Assembly (NCBI GenBank): GCA_002027195.1
Contig: MWJO01000064.1
Coordinates: forward strand, 1 to 46,993
Length of the DNA: 46,993 nucleotides
Reading direction: 5' to 3'
Source of the DNA: Streptomyces sp. GKU 895
GTDB lineage: Bacteria; Actinomycetota; Actinomycetes; Streptomycetales; Streptomycetaceae
Part shown: one piece after another, positions 8,886 to 17,998 of the stretch
Layout: each line of letters opens with the position of its first letter
Numbering within the stretch: position 1 is the first letter of the stretch
Notes under the pieces: model-generated
What the model saw: the letters and a program-made list of their open reading frames with translations, nothing else
The model's database searches: none
Told to the model about the DNA's origin: nothing
Translations under genes and position numbers: made by a program

Positions 8886-9862
8886 TCTACCAGCACGCCT
8901 GTGAAATCGTCACTGACGATCTCTTTCTCGAGCTGGATGGCGTTCTGCCGGACCGTCACCTCTTCCTGAAGCTGGAAGGGATGAACCCGGCCGGGTCGGT
9001 AAAGCTCAAGTCTGCCCTGGGCATGGTCGAGGACGCCGAACGCAAGGGTGTGCTCCTGCCCGGTGGCCGGATGGTCGAGTCATCCTCCGGCAGCCTCGGT
9101 ATCGCCCTGTCTGTGATCGCCGCCTCGCGCGGATACCACTTCACCTGTGTCACCGACCCGAACATCTCCCCGCAGAGTCTGGCGCTGATCCGCTCGCTGG
9201 GAACCGAGATCGTCCAGGTCACGCGACGGGACGACAACGGTGGCTACCTCGGCACGCGCATCGCCCGTATCCGTGAGATGACCGAAGCCGACCCGAACCT
9301 CGTGTGGCTCAACCAGTACGCCAACCCCGCCAACGCGCAGGCACACGCGCGGCGGACCGCCACCTCGATACTCAAGAACATCGGGCATGTCGACACCCTG
9401 GTGATCGGTGCCGGAACCACCGGCACCCTCATGGGCTGCACGCGTCACTTCCGCATGTTCTCCCCCTGGACGAAGATCGTCGCAGTCGACACCGCTGGAT
9501 CGGTCACCTTCGGCGGCCCGCCAGGCCCACGCCACATCCCGGGCCTCGGCACCAGCCGCCGTCCCGAACTGTGCCGGCCCGAGCAGGTGGACGAGGTGGT
9601 CCTCGTCGACGAACGCGACGCCGTACGTATGTGCCGACGCATGGCCCGTGAACACGGATTGCCGCTCGGCGGCTCCACTGGATCCGTGCTCGCCGCCCTG
9701 GAATCGATCGGCGACAGGATCCCCGCAGGCTCGCGCGTGGTGGCGCTCTCCCCGGACATGGGCGACCGCTACGTCAAGACGATCTACGACGACATGTGGG
9801 TGGCCGACACCTTCGGCACGGGTGTCCTCGACGACCCCGCCGGACACCCCGTCGCCGTGTGA
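8882..9862 (+). CDS. sbnA: SbnA-like PLP enzyme, N-(2-amino-2-carboxyethyl)-L-glutamate synthase
   Basis: This is a 326-aa PLP-dependent enzyme of the cysteine synthase fold. The Schiff-base lysine lies in NPAGSVKLKSA (about K41), the substrate loop is ESSSGSLGIALS (about residues 64-75), and the PLP phosphate loop is GAGTTGT. SbnA enzymes join O-phospho-L-serine and L-glutamate into N-(2-amino-2-carboxyethyl)-L-glutamate, the first step to L-2,3-diaminopropionate (Dap). The adjacent SbnB-like gene fixes this reading over plain cysteine synthase, because the pair is the known Dap pathway of staphyloferrin B, zwittermicin-type and dapdiamide clusters. It is translationally coupled to the M20 gene. 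Confidence 0.9.
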   Translation: MIYQHACEIVTDDLFLELDGVLPDRHLFLKLEGMNPAGSVKLKSALGMVEDAERKGVLLPGGRMVESSSGSLGIALSVIAASRGYHFTCVTDPNISPQSLALIRSLGTEIVQVTRRDDNGGYLGTRIARIREMTEADPNLVWLNQYANPANAQAHARRTATSILKNIGHVDTLVIGAGTTGTLMGCTRHFRMFSPWTKIVAVDTAGSVTFGGPPGPRHIPGLGTSRRPELCRPEQVDEVVLVDERDAVRMCRRMAREHGLPLGGSTGSVLAALESIGDRIPAGSRVVALSPDMGDRYVKTIYDDMWVADTFGTGVLDDPAGHPVAV

Positions 9863-9938
9863 CCCGATGCCTGTGTCCTCGCCAGGCCACACCTGCACCC
9901 CCGCTGCAAACAGCAACGAGACAAGGAAACACCTCTGC

Positions 9939-10946
9939 ATGTTCGACTTCCACGTAGTGGGCGGCACCGCCCTGCGCACCCTCATCGATGCCTCGCGTTC
10001 CGACATCGTCGAGACGGTTCGCTCCGCCTACCTCACCCACGGTGACGGAGATTCGGTCAACCCCAACAGCTACTTCCTGCGTTTCCCGGAGAAGCCGGAC
10101 GCCCGCATCATCGCGTTGCCCGCTCACCTGGGTGGCGACTACGGCGTCTCGGGGATCAAGTGGATCGCCAGTTACCCGCGCAATATCGAGCGGAACATTC
10201 CACGCGCGTCGGCCACCCTGCTGCTCAACGACTACGAGACGGGCTACCCCTTCGCCTGCCTGGAGGCGTCCCAGATCAGCGCCGCCCGCACCGCGGCGTC
10301 TGCCGTGCTGGGTGCCCAGGAACTGACGGGTGGCCGTACCGCGGACCGCATCTGCCTGGTGGGCGCGGGAGTCATCGCGCGGAACATCGCCGAATTCTTC
10401 GCCGCGCAGTCGTGGAACGTGAACCGCTTCGTCGTGCACGACCAGAATGCCTCCTACGCGGATTCGCTCACCCGGCGCATCGGTGATCTCGGATACGGTG
10501 CCGAGCGCGCCGACTCCTTCGAACAGGCCACGGCTGACGCCGACATCGTCGTCTTCGCCACGACCGCGCCCGAGCCCTGGGTGACCCGGGCCGACACCTT
10601 TGCCGCCGGACAGACCGTCCTCAACGTCTCGCTGCGAGACCTTGGCGCGGACCTCGTCTTCGGTGCGCAGAACATCCTCGACGACGTCGACCACTGCCTG
10701 ACGGCCAACACCTCCCCGCACCTGGCGGTACAGCAGTTCGGACACCGGGACTTCATCGACGGCACTCTCGCGCAGGTGATCCGCGGTGAGGTGACCCCCG
10801 CGGCCGACCGACCGCGCATCTTCTCGCCCTTCGGCCTCGGAGTCCTCGACCTCGCCGTGGGACAGCGCCTCTACCAGCAGGCCGTCGACAAGGGCCTCGC
10901 GGTCTCGGTGCCGGACTTCTTCGGTGAGACGGAGCGCTGGAGCTGA
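9939..10946 (+). CDS. sbnB: SbnB-like dehydrogenase (ornithine cyclodeaminase fold), Dap-forming
   Basis: This is a 335-aa protein of the ornithine cyclodeaminase/mu-crystallin family. The substrate-binding half has PEKPDARIIALPAHLGG and GIKWIASYPRN (about residues 45-85). The Rossmann half begins at LVGAGVIARNIAEFF (about 140-155). SbnB oxidatively splits the SbnA product into L-Dap, 2-oxoglutarate and NADH. The ATG at 9939 follows an AAGGAAA ribosome site; the long upstream extension overlaps the previous gene in another frame and is not coding. With the preceding gene it supplies the Dap building block. The 40 bases before the next gene contain no terminator I can see. Confidence 0.9.
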   Translation: MFDFHVVGGTALRTLIDASRSDIVETVRSAYLTHGDGDSVNPNSYFLRFPEKPDARIIALPAHLGGDYGVSGIKWIASYPRNIERNIPRASATLLLNDYETGYPFACLEASQISAARTAASAVLGAQELTGGRTADRICLVGAGVIARNIAEFFAAQSWNVNRFVVHDQNASYADSLTRRIGDLGYGAERADSFEQATADADIVVFATTAPEPWVTRADTFAAGQTVLNVSLRDLGADLVFGAQNILDDVDHCLTANTSPHLAVQQFGHRDFIDGTLAQVIRGEVTPAADRPRIFSPFGLGVLDLAVGQRLYQQAVDKGLAVSVPDFFGETERWS

Positions 10947-10986
10947 CGCTCACAAGCGCTTACTCCCCGTCTCACGAAAGGTTGCC

Positions 10987-12255
10987 ATGCCGAACATCAC
11001 CACCCATGCCGCCCCCAGGACCGCCGACTCCGCGCAGAGTGCGGAACTGGCCGCGCTCGTGGCCGGACACGCCCAGCGATTCCCCTGGTACCACGAACTC
11101 CTCCTGCGTCGCGGAGCCCTGGGCTCCGCAGACCTGTCCGATCTTCCGCTCGTGGACACCGGTCTGCTCGGCGCGCACTACTACACCGCCGCATACCCCC
11201 AGCTGCCGAATGCCTCTGCCTACCACACCTCGGGAACCTCCGGCGGACAGCGCAAGCGCATCCTCTACTCGACCGCCGACGACGACGCGTACATCGCCCA
11301 ACGTCGTGCGCTGTTCGGGAAGTTCACCGCGTCGGTGCCGCGTGGGGCGGTGGCTGTCGCGGACCTCGGTACCGGCCATGCCGCCGCCTCGGCACGACGT
11401 GTCTTCGTGGAACTCGGTTACGAGGCCCACGACATCGACTTCACCCGTCCCGTGGAAGAGCACGTCGCGAAGCTCAACGAGTGGCGACCTGACGTCTTCT
11501 TCACCATGCCGATGATCCTCGACCGGCTCCTGCAGGCGCGGCCCGTGCTGGACATCCGACCGAAGAAGATCATGGTCGTAGGTGATGTCGCGCCCCCCGC
11601 CTGGCGTGCCCACGTGGCCGAGCGATTCGGCCTGCGCCCCGAGGACGTCCTGGACGTGTTCGGGTCGATCGAGATAGGGGCCATCGGCTATTCGTGCGCC
11701 GAGACGGGCCTGTACCACTTCCACGACCACATCGTTCCCGAGGTCCTGACTCCCGGGGAGCTGAGCCGGCACACCGCGAACGACATGGTCCCGTCCCGGC
11801 AGGAAGGCAGCGGAGCGCTCCTGCTCACGTCCTTGACCCGTGACTACTTCCCCGCGGTGCGTTACGTGACCGGCGACGCCATCACCGGTCTGCGCCGCAT
11901 CCAGCACGAGGGCCGCGAGGTGTTCGCGTTCGAACGCATCGACGGGCGGCTTGCCGGCGACTTCAAGCACGGTGAGCGCATCAGCAACCACGACTTGGCG
12001 CAGATCATGGCCGAGGTCTTCCCCGGCCACCCGTTCGAGGCGGGTGACGATGACGGCCTGGTCATCACGGTCGTCGCCGAAACGGTGGATGACGACCAGA
12101 TCGCTGCTGTCCGCGCGGCCGTGGACCGGAGGGCTCCCGATGTCGCGCAGATGATCGCGTCCGGACTGGTCGGGCCGGTACGCGTGCAGGCCGTGACTCC
12201 GGACGGACTCCGGTCGGGCCAGGCCAAGCGGCGCCTCAACCTGAAGGAGGGCTGA
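10987..12255 (+). CDS. Adenylate-forming enzyme (PaaK-like), probable acyl-activating amide ligase
   Basis: This is a 422-aa member of the ANL superfamily, closest in look to phenylacetate-CoA ligase. The ATP P-loop is YHTSGTSGGQRKR (about residues 78-90), a middle motif reads DVFGSIEIGAIGYS, an A7-like motif reads VRYVTGDAITG, and a C-terminal lysine region reads SGQAKRRLNLKEG. The start at 10987 follows CGAAAGGTTGCC. In dapdiamide biosynthesis, DdaG activates fumarate as an acyl-AMP and transfers it to the beta-amine of Dap; this gene, beside the Dap pair and an AsnB-type gene, fits that job. The acid substrate cannot be read from sequence, and CoA ligation is the alternative. Confidence 0.82.
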   Translation: MPNITTHAAPRTADSAQSAELAALVAGHAQRFPWYHELLLRRGALGSADLSDLPLVDTGLLGAHYYTAAYPQLPNASAYHTSGTSGGQRKRILYSTADDDAYIAQRRALFGKFTASVPRGAVAVADLGTGHAAASARRVFVELGYEAHDIDFTRPVEEHVAKLNEWRPDVFFTMPMILDRLLQARPVLDIRPKKIMVVGDVAPPAWRAHVAERFGLRPEDVLDVFGSIEIGAIGYSCAETGLYHFHDHIVPEVLTPGELSRHTANDMVPSRQEGSGALLLTSLTRDYFPAVRYVTGDAITGLRRIQHEGREVFAFERIDGRLAGDFKHGERISNHDLAQIMAEVFPGHPFEAGDDDGLVITVVAETVDDDQIAAVRAAVDRRAPDVAQMIASGLVGPVRVQAVTPDGLRSGQAKRRLNLKEG

Positions 12256-12258
12256 CCG

Positions 12259-14061
12259 GTGTGCGGAATAGCCGGAACGGTGTCCCTGGGACAGGCTCCT
12301 GTCCACACCCCCTACGCCCTTGCCGCCTGTGCCGCCATGGCGCACCGAGGCCCGGACGAGACGGGGTCCTTCACCGCGTCGAACGCGGTCCTGGCGATGT
12401 GCCGGCTGAAGGTCATCGGCCTGCACGACGGCTCCCAGCCCGTCTTCAGCGACGACAGGACGGTCGTATGCGTCCTCAACGGTGAGATCTACAACCACCA
12501 GGAACTGCGCGCCTTCCTCGCCTCGCGAGGACGCCCGGTCCACGGCGGCAGCGACGCGCAAGTGCTGCCGCACCTCTACCAGGAACTGGGCGAGCACTTC
12601 GTCGAGCGCCTGCACGGCATGTTCGCCGTTGCCGTGTACGACACCCGTACCGACCGGCTCGTCCTGGCCACTGACCGGGTCGGCAAGAAACCGCTGTTCT
12701 ACGCGAAGCCGAGTGCTGATTCGGTGGCGTTCGCGTCGGAGCTGCCCGCGTTGATGCAGCACCCCGGCATCGGCCGGGACATCGATCCCCTTGCCGTGGA
12801 CCAGTACCTCGGCTACCGGGTGGTCCCCGCGCCGCACACGATCTACCAGCAGGTCCGCAAACTGGAGCCGGCGACGACCCTGGTCCTCGAACGGGGTCGG
12901 CCCGAACGGCGCCGCAGGTACTGGCAGTTCGACTTCACCGCCGAGCTCACCGACCTGCCCGAGGCAGAGATCGACGAACGCGTCGACGCGCTGCTCCAGC
13001 AGGCCGTGCAGGACCGGTTGGAGTCGGAGGTTCCGCTCGGCGCGATGCTCAGCGGCGGGCTCGACTCCAGCCTCGTGGTGGCCATGGCCACCAAGCAGCT
13101 CGGCAGGCCCCTGCACACGTTCTCCGTCGGATTCGAGCACGCCGCGTTCGACGAGTCGGTGCATGCTCGTGCCGTGGCCGAGCACTGTGGCACCTGGCAT
13201 CACACGTACCGGATCGGCCCGCAGGATGCGGTGGAGGCCGTCGACACCATCCTCAGCCACATGGGGGAGCCGTACGCCTTCCCTTCCGCGATCGCTGCCT
13301 CCTGCATGTACAAGTTGGCCAGGCAGTACGTGACCGTGGTGCTGACCGGCGACGGATCCGACGAGATCTTCTGCGGCTACGGCCGGTATCAGCGACTGCG
13401 CGATCTCTCAGCGGGAGGGAGCCTCGCCGATCGTTACGAGGGCGTCCTGCTGGACGGCGTTCCCCAGACGCTCAAGAGTCGGCTGTACGCGGCAGACTTC
13501 GCCGAGCGGCTGCCACGCCAGCCGCACAACTACCTGCGGGCCCGCTTCGACCGCACCGATCCATCGGTTCCCGACTTGGACCGCGCCATGCAGGTCGACA
13601 GCGGATTCTGGCTGTCCGACGCCCAGTTGGTGAAGATCGACCGGATGTCGATGGCCCACTCCGTCGAGCCCCGCAGCCCTCTGCTCGACCACCGGCTGAT
13701 CGACTTCGTGACCCGTGTTCCCGCGGACCGCAAGCTTGTTGGCCACGAGGAGAAGGCCCCGCTCAAGCGGGTGGCCGCACGGTATCTGCCCCGACAGGTC
13801 CTGGAGCGCCGCAAGCAGGAACTGGCCGTGCCCCTGGAGAGCTGGCTGGGCACGGAGCTGCGGTCCACGATCAGCGACACTCTGACGTCCGAAGCCGCCC
13901 TGGAACGTGGCTACTTCGACCCGGACGCCCTGCGCTCCACGGTCCACGAGTTCCGCCCCGAGCACAGCTACGCACTGTGGACGCTCTACATGCTTGAGCG
14001 CTGGCACCAGCTGCAAGAGGACAGCACGGCCCGCGAAATGACCGCTGCTGCCCACGCCTGA
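12259..14061 (+). CDS. asnB: Asparagine synthetase (glutamine-hydrolysing)-like amidotransferase
   Basis: This is a 600-aa class II glutamine amidotransferase plus ATP-dependent synthetase. Cys2 of MCGIAGT is the glutaminase nucleophile, with HRGPDETG and NGEIYNHQEL in the same domain (residues 1-180). The synthetase domain shows the PP-loop SGGLDSSLV (about 254-262), GDGSDEIFCGYGRY, and SVEPRSPLLDHRL. The start is GTG at 12259, three bases after the previous stop. In this context it more likely amidates a carboxylate of the acylated Dap, as DdaH does for N-fumaroyl-Dap, than serves general asparagine supply. All key residues are present. Confidence 0.9.
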   Translation: MCGIAGTVSLGQAPVHTPYALAACAAMAHRGPDETGSFTASNAVLAMCRLKVIGLHDGSQPVFSDDRTVVCVLNGEIYNHQELRAFLASRGRPVHGGSDAQVLPHLYQELGEHFVERLHGMFAVAVYDTRTDRLVLATDRVGKKPLFYAKPSADSVAFASELPALMQHPGIGRDIDPLAVDQYLGYRVVPAPHTIYQQVRKLEPATTLVLERGRPERRRRYWQFDFTAELTDLPEAEIDERVDALLQQAVQDRLESEVPLGAMLSGGLDSSLVVAMATKQLGRPLHTFSVGFEHAAFDESVHARAVAEHCGTWHHTYRIGPQDAVEAVDTILSHMGEPYAFPSAIAASCMYKLARQYVTVVLTGDGSDEIFCGYGRYQRLRDLSAGGSLADRYEGVLLDGVPQTLKSRLYAADFAERLPRQPHNYLRARFDRTDPSVPDLDRAMQVDSGFWLSDAQLVKIDRMSMAHSVEPRSPLLDHRLIDFVTRVPADRKLVGHEEKAPLKRVAARYLPRQVLERRKQELAVPLESWLGTELRSTISDTLTSEAALERGYFDPDALRSTVHEFRPEHSYALWTLYMLERWHQLQEDSTAREMTAAAHA

Positions 14062-14122
14062 CGCCCGGGCCCTCCATCAACCACCTGCCTGTCCACCTTC
14101 ACACACGAGCAAAGGAACCTCC

Positions 14123-15124
14123 ATGTCATCCTCGGCATCGCTCCTGGGCACCGTGCCCATGCCGGCTGAGGCAGCCCGGCTCCAGCGCACCTTCGACGCC
14201 GGCCGCATGCTGCGCGAACTCACCTCGGTGCGTGAGCACACCTGGGACCAGCAGCGCGTCTACACCGAGGACGGCGTCGGTGCCTCGACCGACGTCGACT
14301 GGCGCTGCCTCGCCTTGCGCAGCCCCGGCGGCGACGGCGACCGCACCGACCCCGGCGGCCCCGGTCCGCAGGACTTCGCGGACACCGCCTGGCTCGACCG
14401 CATCCCGTACGTCCGCGACATCCTGGAGTCCATCCCGGCTCCGCTGCACGCGGTCCGGTTCATGGCGCTCGGCCCGGACACCGTCGGAATCGATCACACT
14501 GACCCCAAGTACGGGCCGCGCTGGGGCGTCGGCCGGCTGCATGTGCCGGTCGTGACCAACCCCGAAGCCGTGCTCGTCCTCGACGGTGTCGAGCACCGTT
14601 GGCAGCCGGGGGAATTCTGGTTCGGCGACTTCAGCCGCACCCACCGCGTTCAGAACACCGGCAGCGACGCCCGCGTGCACCTGGTCATCGATGTCCTGGT
14701 CACCCCGGGACTGGTGACCCTCTTCCCCGAGAGCTGGCAGCAGTACTTCCACGACGGCGAAATCCTCTTCAACCGTCAGGAGTGCCCGCAGACCGCAGAA
14801 GAACGCCGACGGCTGGGAACCACCCGCTTCTCCCTGCCTGCCACGTTCCACCTCTGGGAGGACGACACCGAGCTCTCGGCCGACCTGCCCCAGGAGACGG
14901 CGACCCTCGCCGAGGACGGCGAACGCATGGTGCTGCGCCTGCCAGGCGACCGGGTTTTCGCGCTGGTGCACCTCGGTGACCACGAATACCGCTTTGCCGG
15001 CTGGAGCGAGGAGCGCACTCTTCAGGTCTTTCCTGACGGGCCGGACCCCCGGGTCGTCCTGCGTACCCGTGAGGGCAGCCAGATCCGCGAGCTGACCCTG
15101 TCCGCCGAACGCCTCTCCGCCTGA
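14123..15124 (+). CDS. Aspartyl/asparaginyl beta-hydroxylase-type Fe(II)/2-oxoglutarate dioxygenase
   Basis: This is a 333-aa protein. The central part (about residues 100-195) has the AspH/proline-hydroxylase cupin pattern: IDHTDPKYG (His125, Asp127), GRLHVPVVTNP, GEFWFGDFSRTHRVQN (His174) and RVHLVIDVL (2-oxoglutarate-binding Arg region). The C-terminal 130 residues are a separate beta-rich extension I do not recognise. It has a good AAAGGAA ribosome site before 14123. It probably hydroxylates or epoxidises a cluster intermediate, taking the place of the DdaC epoxidase of dapdiamide clusters, which belongs to a different dioxygenase family and works on an NRPS-bound substrate. The substrate is inference. 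Confidence 0.85.
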   Translation: MSSSASLLGTVPMPAEAARLQRTFDAGRMLRELTSVREHTWDQQRVYTEDGVGASTDVDWRCLALRSPGGDGDRTDPGGPGPQDFADTAWLDRIPYVRDILESIPAPLHAVRFMALGPDTVGIDHTDPKYGPRWGVGRLHVPVVTNPEAVLVLDGVEHRWQPGEFWFGDFSRTHRVQNTGSDARVHLVIDVLVTPGLVTLFPESWQQYFHDGEILFNRQECPQTAEERRRLGTTRFSLPATFHLWEDDTELSADLPQETATLAEDGERMVLRLPGDRVFALVHLGDHEYRFAGWSEERTLQVFPDGPDPRVVLRTREGSQIRELTLSAERLSA

Positions 15125-15180
15125 TCCACCACCGTGCGGGACGCGACGCGCTCGCGTCCCGCACCCGTCTGAGGGAAGCC

Positions 15181-16491
15181 ATGACAGCCGTTGTCGTCAT
15201 CACCGACCTGGTCGTGCTGGCCAAGCATCTACGCCTTCTGGACCTGACCGAACAGCGCGGTGTCACACCGCTGTTCCTGTTCGGGCCCGAGACACCCGCC
15301 GAGGAACTCGGCCGGCACCGCAGTGACCCGGCACACCCGCTCTCCCGTATCCCGGACGACAACCTTCGCCACGTCTCGGACACATCGCTGGAGACGGTGC
15401 TGCGCGCGGTCACACCTTGGCTGCACGAGCACGCAGTGCGCGCGGTGCTGAACGTTGGTGAGGTGTTCGTGGAAGCCGCCGGGGCTCTTGCCCAGACCCT
15501 CGGCCTGCCCGGTCCCGGCACACACGCGGCGCAGGTCTGCCGCAACAAGGTGCTCCAGCGTCTGGCAGCACCTTCCCTGGCCCCGCGATGGACTTTGCTG
15601 GACACGACGCGCAGCACTGCCGCGGATGGCTGGGAAGTGTTCCCCGCCGTGCTCAAACCGGCCTCGCGGATGTCGAGTTCAGGTGTCCGAGCGGTCAACG
15701 GGCCGACCGCCGTCCGCCCGCTCCTGCCCGACTACGGCGCGGATGAGCTGCTGCTGCTCGAGGAGCGGATCGAAGGCCGGGAGTTCTCCGTCGAGACGCT
15801 GGTACGCGACGGCTCTGTGCTGTGGGCGGGCATCACGGCAAAGGACACCAACGAATCCGGTACCTCGTTCTTCACCGAGACCGGCCACACCTCGCCCGCG
15901 CCTCACCTCACGCCGGACCAGGAGCGGCTGTTGCTCGGGGCCAACGCCGAGTTTCTGCGGTCCGTCCGGTTCGGCACCGGCATGAGCCACGCCGAGTTCC
16001 GGCTGACCGCCGATGACCGGGTGGTCCTGATGGAGGCCGCCGCTCGCCCACCCGGTGACGCCATCACGCGCCTGTGGCGGCTGGCCACGGGTATGGATCT
16101 TGACGCAGCCCTGCTCGACCTCGTGCTCGGTATCGAGCCGTCCACCGCGTCACCGCGGCGTCGGGCCCGGCAGACCTATCTCGACCACCCCCGAGGCCTC
16201 CTCGCGGACGTGACCGCAGACGGCATACCCGTGCACTGGGTCAGCGAGCAGGGCCAGTGGCCGGACCTGTCGCCGATCCCGAAGGAGGCACCGCCAAGGG
16301 GGCACGCGGTCCTGGTGAGCCGGCACCACGGCGACGTGCTGGGCGACCAGTCAGACTCCAAAGGCCGGTCGGTCTCCGTCGTTCTGGATGCTCCGCTCGA
16401 CGACGACATCGACGCCGCCGCCCTCGGGGCGACCCGGTCCATCACGATCCGTACCGTGCCCGTCGAAGCGCCGGAGAACGTCGCCCGTTGA
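15181..16491 (+). CDS. ATP-grasp amino acid ligase (first of two)
   Basis: This is a 436-aa ATP-grasp protein. The central lysine motif FPAVLKPASRMSSSG (about residues 156-170) binds ATP. EERIEGREFSVETLVRDG is the second ATP contact, and SHAEFRLTADDRVVLMEAAARPPGD holds the metal-binding acid residues. An N-terminal pre-ATP-grasp region covers about 110 residues. The start at 15181 follows GAGGGAAGCC. Free-standing ligases of this type join unprotected amino acids through acyl phosphates; DdaF does this for Dap plus valine. This is the natural candidate for adding the C-terminal amino acid. A perfect hairpin terminator follows about 110 bases downstream. Confidence 0.87.
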   Translation: MTAVVVITDLVVLAKHLRLLDLTEQRGVTPLFLFGPETPAEELGRHRSDPAHPLSRIPDDNLRHVSDTSLETVLRAVTPWLHEHAVRAVLNVGEVFVEAAGALAQTLGLPGPGTHAAQVCRNKVLQRLAAPSLAPRWTLLDTTRSTAADGWEVFPAVLKPASRMSSSGVRAVNGPTAVRPLLPDYGADELLLLEERIEGREFSVETLVRDGSVLWAGITAKDTNESGTSFFTETGHTSPAPHLTPDQERLLLGANAEFLRSVRFGTGMSHAEFRLTADDRVVLMEAAARPPGDAITRLWRLATGMDLDAALLDLVLGIEPSTASPRRRARQTYLDHPRGLLADVTADGIPVHWVSEQGQWPDLSPIPKEAPPRGHAVLVSRHHGDVLGDQSDSKGRSVSVVLDAPLDDDIDAAALGATRSITIRTVPVEAPENVAR

Positions 16492-16601
16492 CCGGCCGCA
16501 GCGGCACCGCCGACACCGCCCGTGCGGTGTGCGACGTCGCCCCTCCGCCGGCACACCGGCCGACATGATTCGACTCACCGCACACATGTCCGGCGTCACG
16601 C

Positions 16602-16630
16602 GGCGGGAACCCGAGTACCGGGTTCCCGCC
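16602..16630 (+). terminator. Strong stem-loop after the first ATP-grasp gene
   Basis: GGCGGGAACCCG and CGGGTTCCCGCC form a perfect 12-bp stem with a 5-base loop (AGTAC). There is no T-run, which is common for Streptomyces terminators. It may separate the enzyme genes from the exporter and the second ligase, or attenuate transcription into them. Confidence 0.7.
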
Positions 16631-16692
16631 CTCGCCAACCGCGGTGCGCCAAGCGGCATTTGAGCCGGCCCCGCATGATCTGGGAGAACCCC

Positions 16693-17937
16693 GTGACACC
16701 CTCGTCCCCCTCCCGTCCGGACACGGATGCGGAATCCGTCGTCGCCCCGGACGGCGCCGGCCGCTCGGCCGCGTTCACCTCGTCGACCGGCTCCCTGCGC
16801 AACTGGCTCGCGGTCATCGCGGTAGGTATGGGCGTCTTCGCCTTCACCACCACCGAGATGGTCCCGATCGGACTGCTCCCCGCCATGAGTCGTGACCTGG
16901 GCGCCTCCGAGGGAACTGTCGGCCTGTCGGTAACCCTCTACGGCGCGATCGCGGGCCTGTTCGCACCCGTGCTCACGGTGGCGACGCGCAGGCTCGACCG
17001 CCGCAGACTGCTCCTTGTGGTGCTCGGCGTCTTCGTCGGCGGGAACGTCTTCACCGCGCTGTCGTCGTCGTACGCGCTCCTGATGGTCTCGCGGCTGCTG
17101 ACGGGATTCGCCCACGGCGTGATGTGGTCGATCGCGGCGAGTATCGCCATCCGCCTCGTCCCCTCGGACCAAGCGGTCCGTGCCACGGCGATCGTCTTCA
17201 GTGGTATCTCCATCGCATCCGTCGTCGGCGTGCCGTTGGGCACCCTTATCGGTCAGTCCGACTGGCGTATCGCGTTCTGGACGATCGCAGGGGTCGGCGT
17301 CCTGATCCTCGCTGTGGTGATCTTCCTCGTCCCGTCCATGGAACCTCGTGCCGTGGTGCGCCTGGCCGAACTCCCCAAGCTGCTGCGGGACGGCAACCTC
17401 CGCACCGCCACCCTCGTCACCGCGGTGATGGTGATCGGCCACTTCGCCGCCTACACGTACATCGCGCCTTTCCTGGAGCAGGACGCGGGTATCCCGTCCG
17501 GCTGGGTCAGCGCTCTGCTCCTGCTGTACGGGGTGGCCGGCGTTGTCGGCAACTTCGCGGGCGGCGCGGTGGCGGCGCGCGCACTGCGGTCCACCACCCT
17601 TGCCTGCATCCTGCTGCTCACCACGGCCGTCGTCCTCCTCGTCGTCAACGGCCGGTGGCATCCTGGGACGATCGCCCTGCTGCTGGTCTGGGGTGTCGCC
17701 TACGCAGCACTGCCGGTCTGCCTGCAGACCCTGGTCTTCGCCAGCGCCCCCCAGGCTCCCGAGGCAGCGACCTCGCTGTACATCTGCGCCTTCAATGTCT
17801 CCATCGCGCTGGGCGCGCTGGCCGGAGGGTGGGTTGTGGACGCTTCCGGTCCGTCCGCGGTGATGTTCCTCGGCGGTGGGTTCAGCGTGGTCGCCGCCCT
17901 GCTCATGACCCGGTACCGCGTTGCGCGCCCCGAGTAG
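16693..17937 (+). CDS. MFS exporter (DHA1-type, 12 TM), probable product efflux
   Basis: This is a 414-aa major facilitator with about twelve hydrophobic segments. The first is LAVIAVGMGVFAFTTTEM, a pattern typical of DHA1 drug/sugar exporters (AraJ/CmlA-like), and the loop after TM2 carries a degenerate RRLDRRR motif. The GTG at 16693 is preferred because GGGAG lies 6 bases upstream; an in-frame ATG at 16675 would add six residues. It lies inside the cluster between the two ATP-grasp genes, so self-protection by export is the likely role. Confidence 0.88.
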   Translation: MTPSSPSRPDTDAESVVAPDGAGRSAAFTSSTGSLRNWLAVIAVGMGVFAFTTTEMVPIGLLPAMSRDLGASEGTVGLSVTLYGAIAGLFAPVLTVATRRLDRRRLLLVVLGVFVGGNVFTALSSSYALLMVSRLLTGFAHGVMWSIAASIAIRLVPSDQAVRATAIVFSGISIASVVGVPLGTLIGQSDWRIAFWTIAGVGVLILAVVIFLVPSMEPRAVVRLAELPKLLRDGNLRTATLVTAVMVIGHFAAYTYIAPFLEQDAGIPSGWVSALLLLYGVAGVVGNFAGGAVAARALRSTTLACILLLTTAVVLLVVNGRWHPGTIALLLVWGVAYAALPVCLQTLVFASAPQAPEAATSLYICAFNVSIALGALAGGWVVDASGPSAVMFLGGGFSVVAALLMTRYRVARPE

Positions 17938-17998
17938 CACATCCTGCCCCCCTCTCCGCTCCACCTGTGCATCCACCGCTCCAGATGAAAGAGTCACC

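Noticed and set aside
10972..13260. 762-aa open frame on the minus strand opposite the adenylating and AsnB-like genes
   Set aside because: It is the antisense shadow of two well-supported plus-strand genes and shows only His/Gly/Val-rich composition with no motif.
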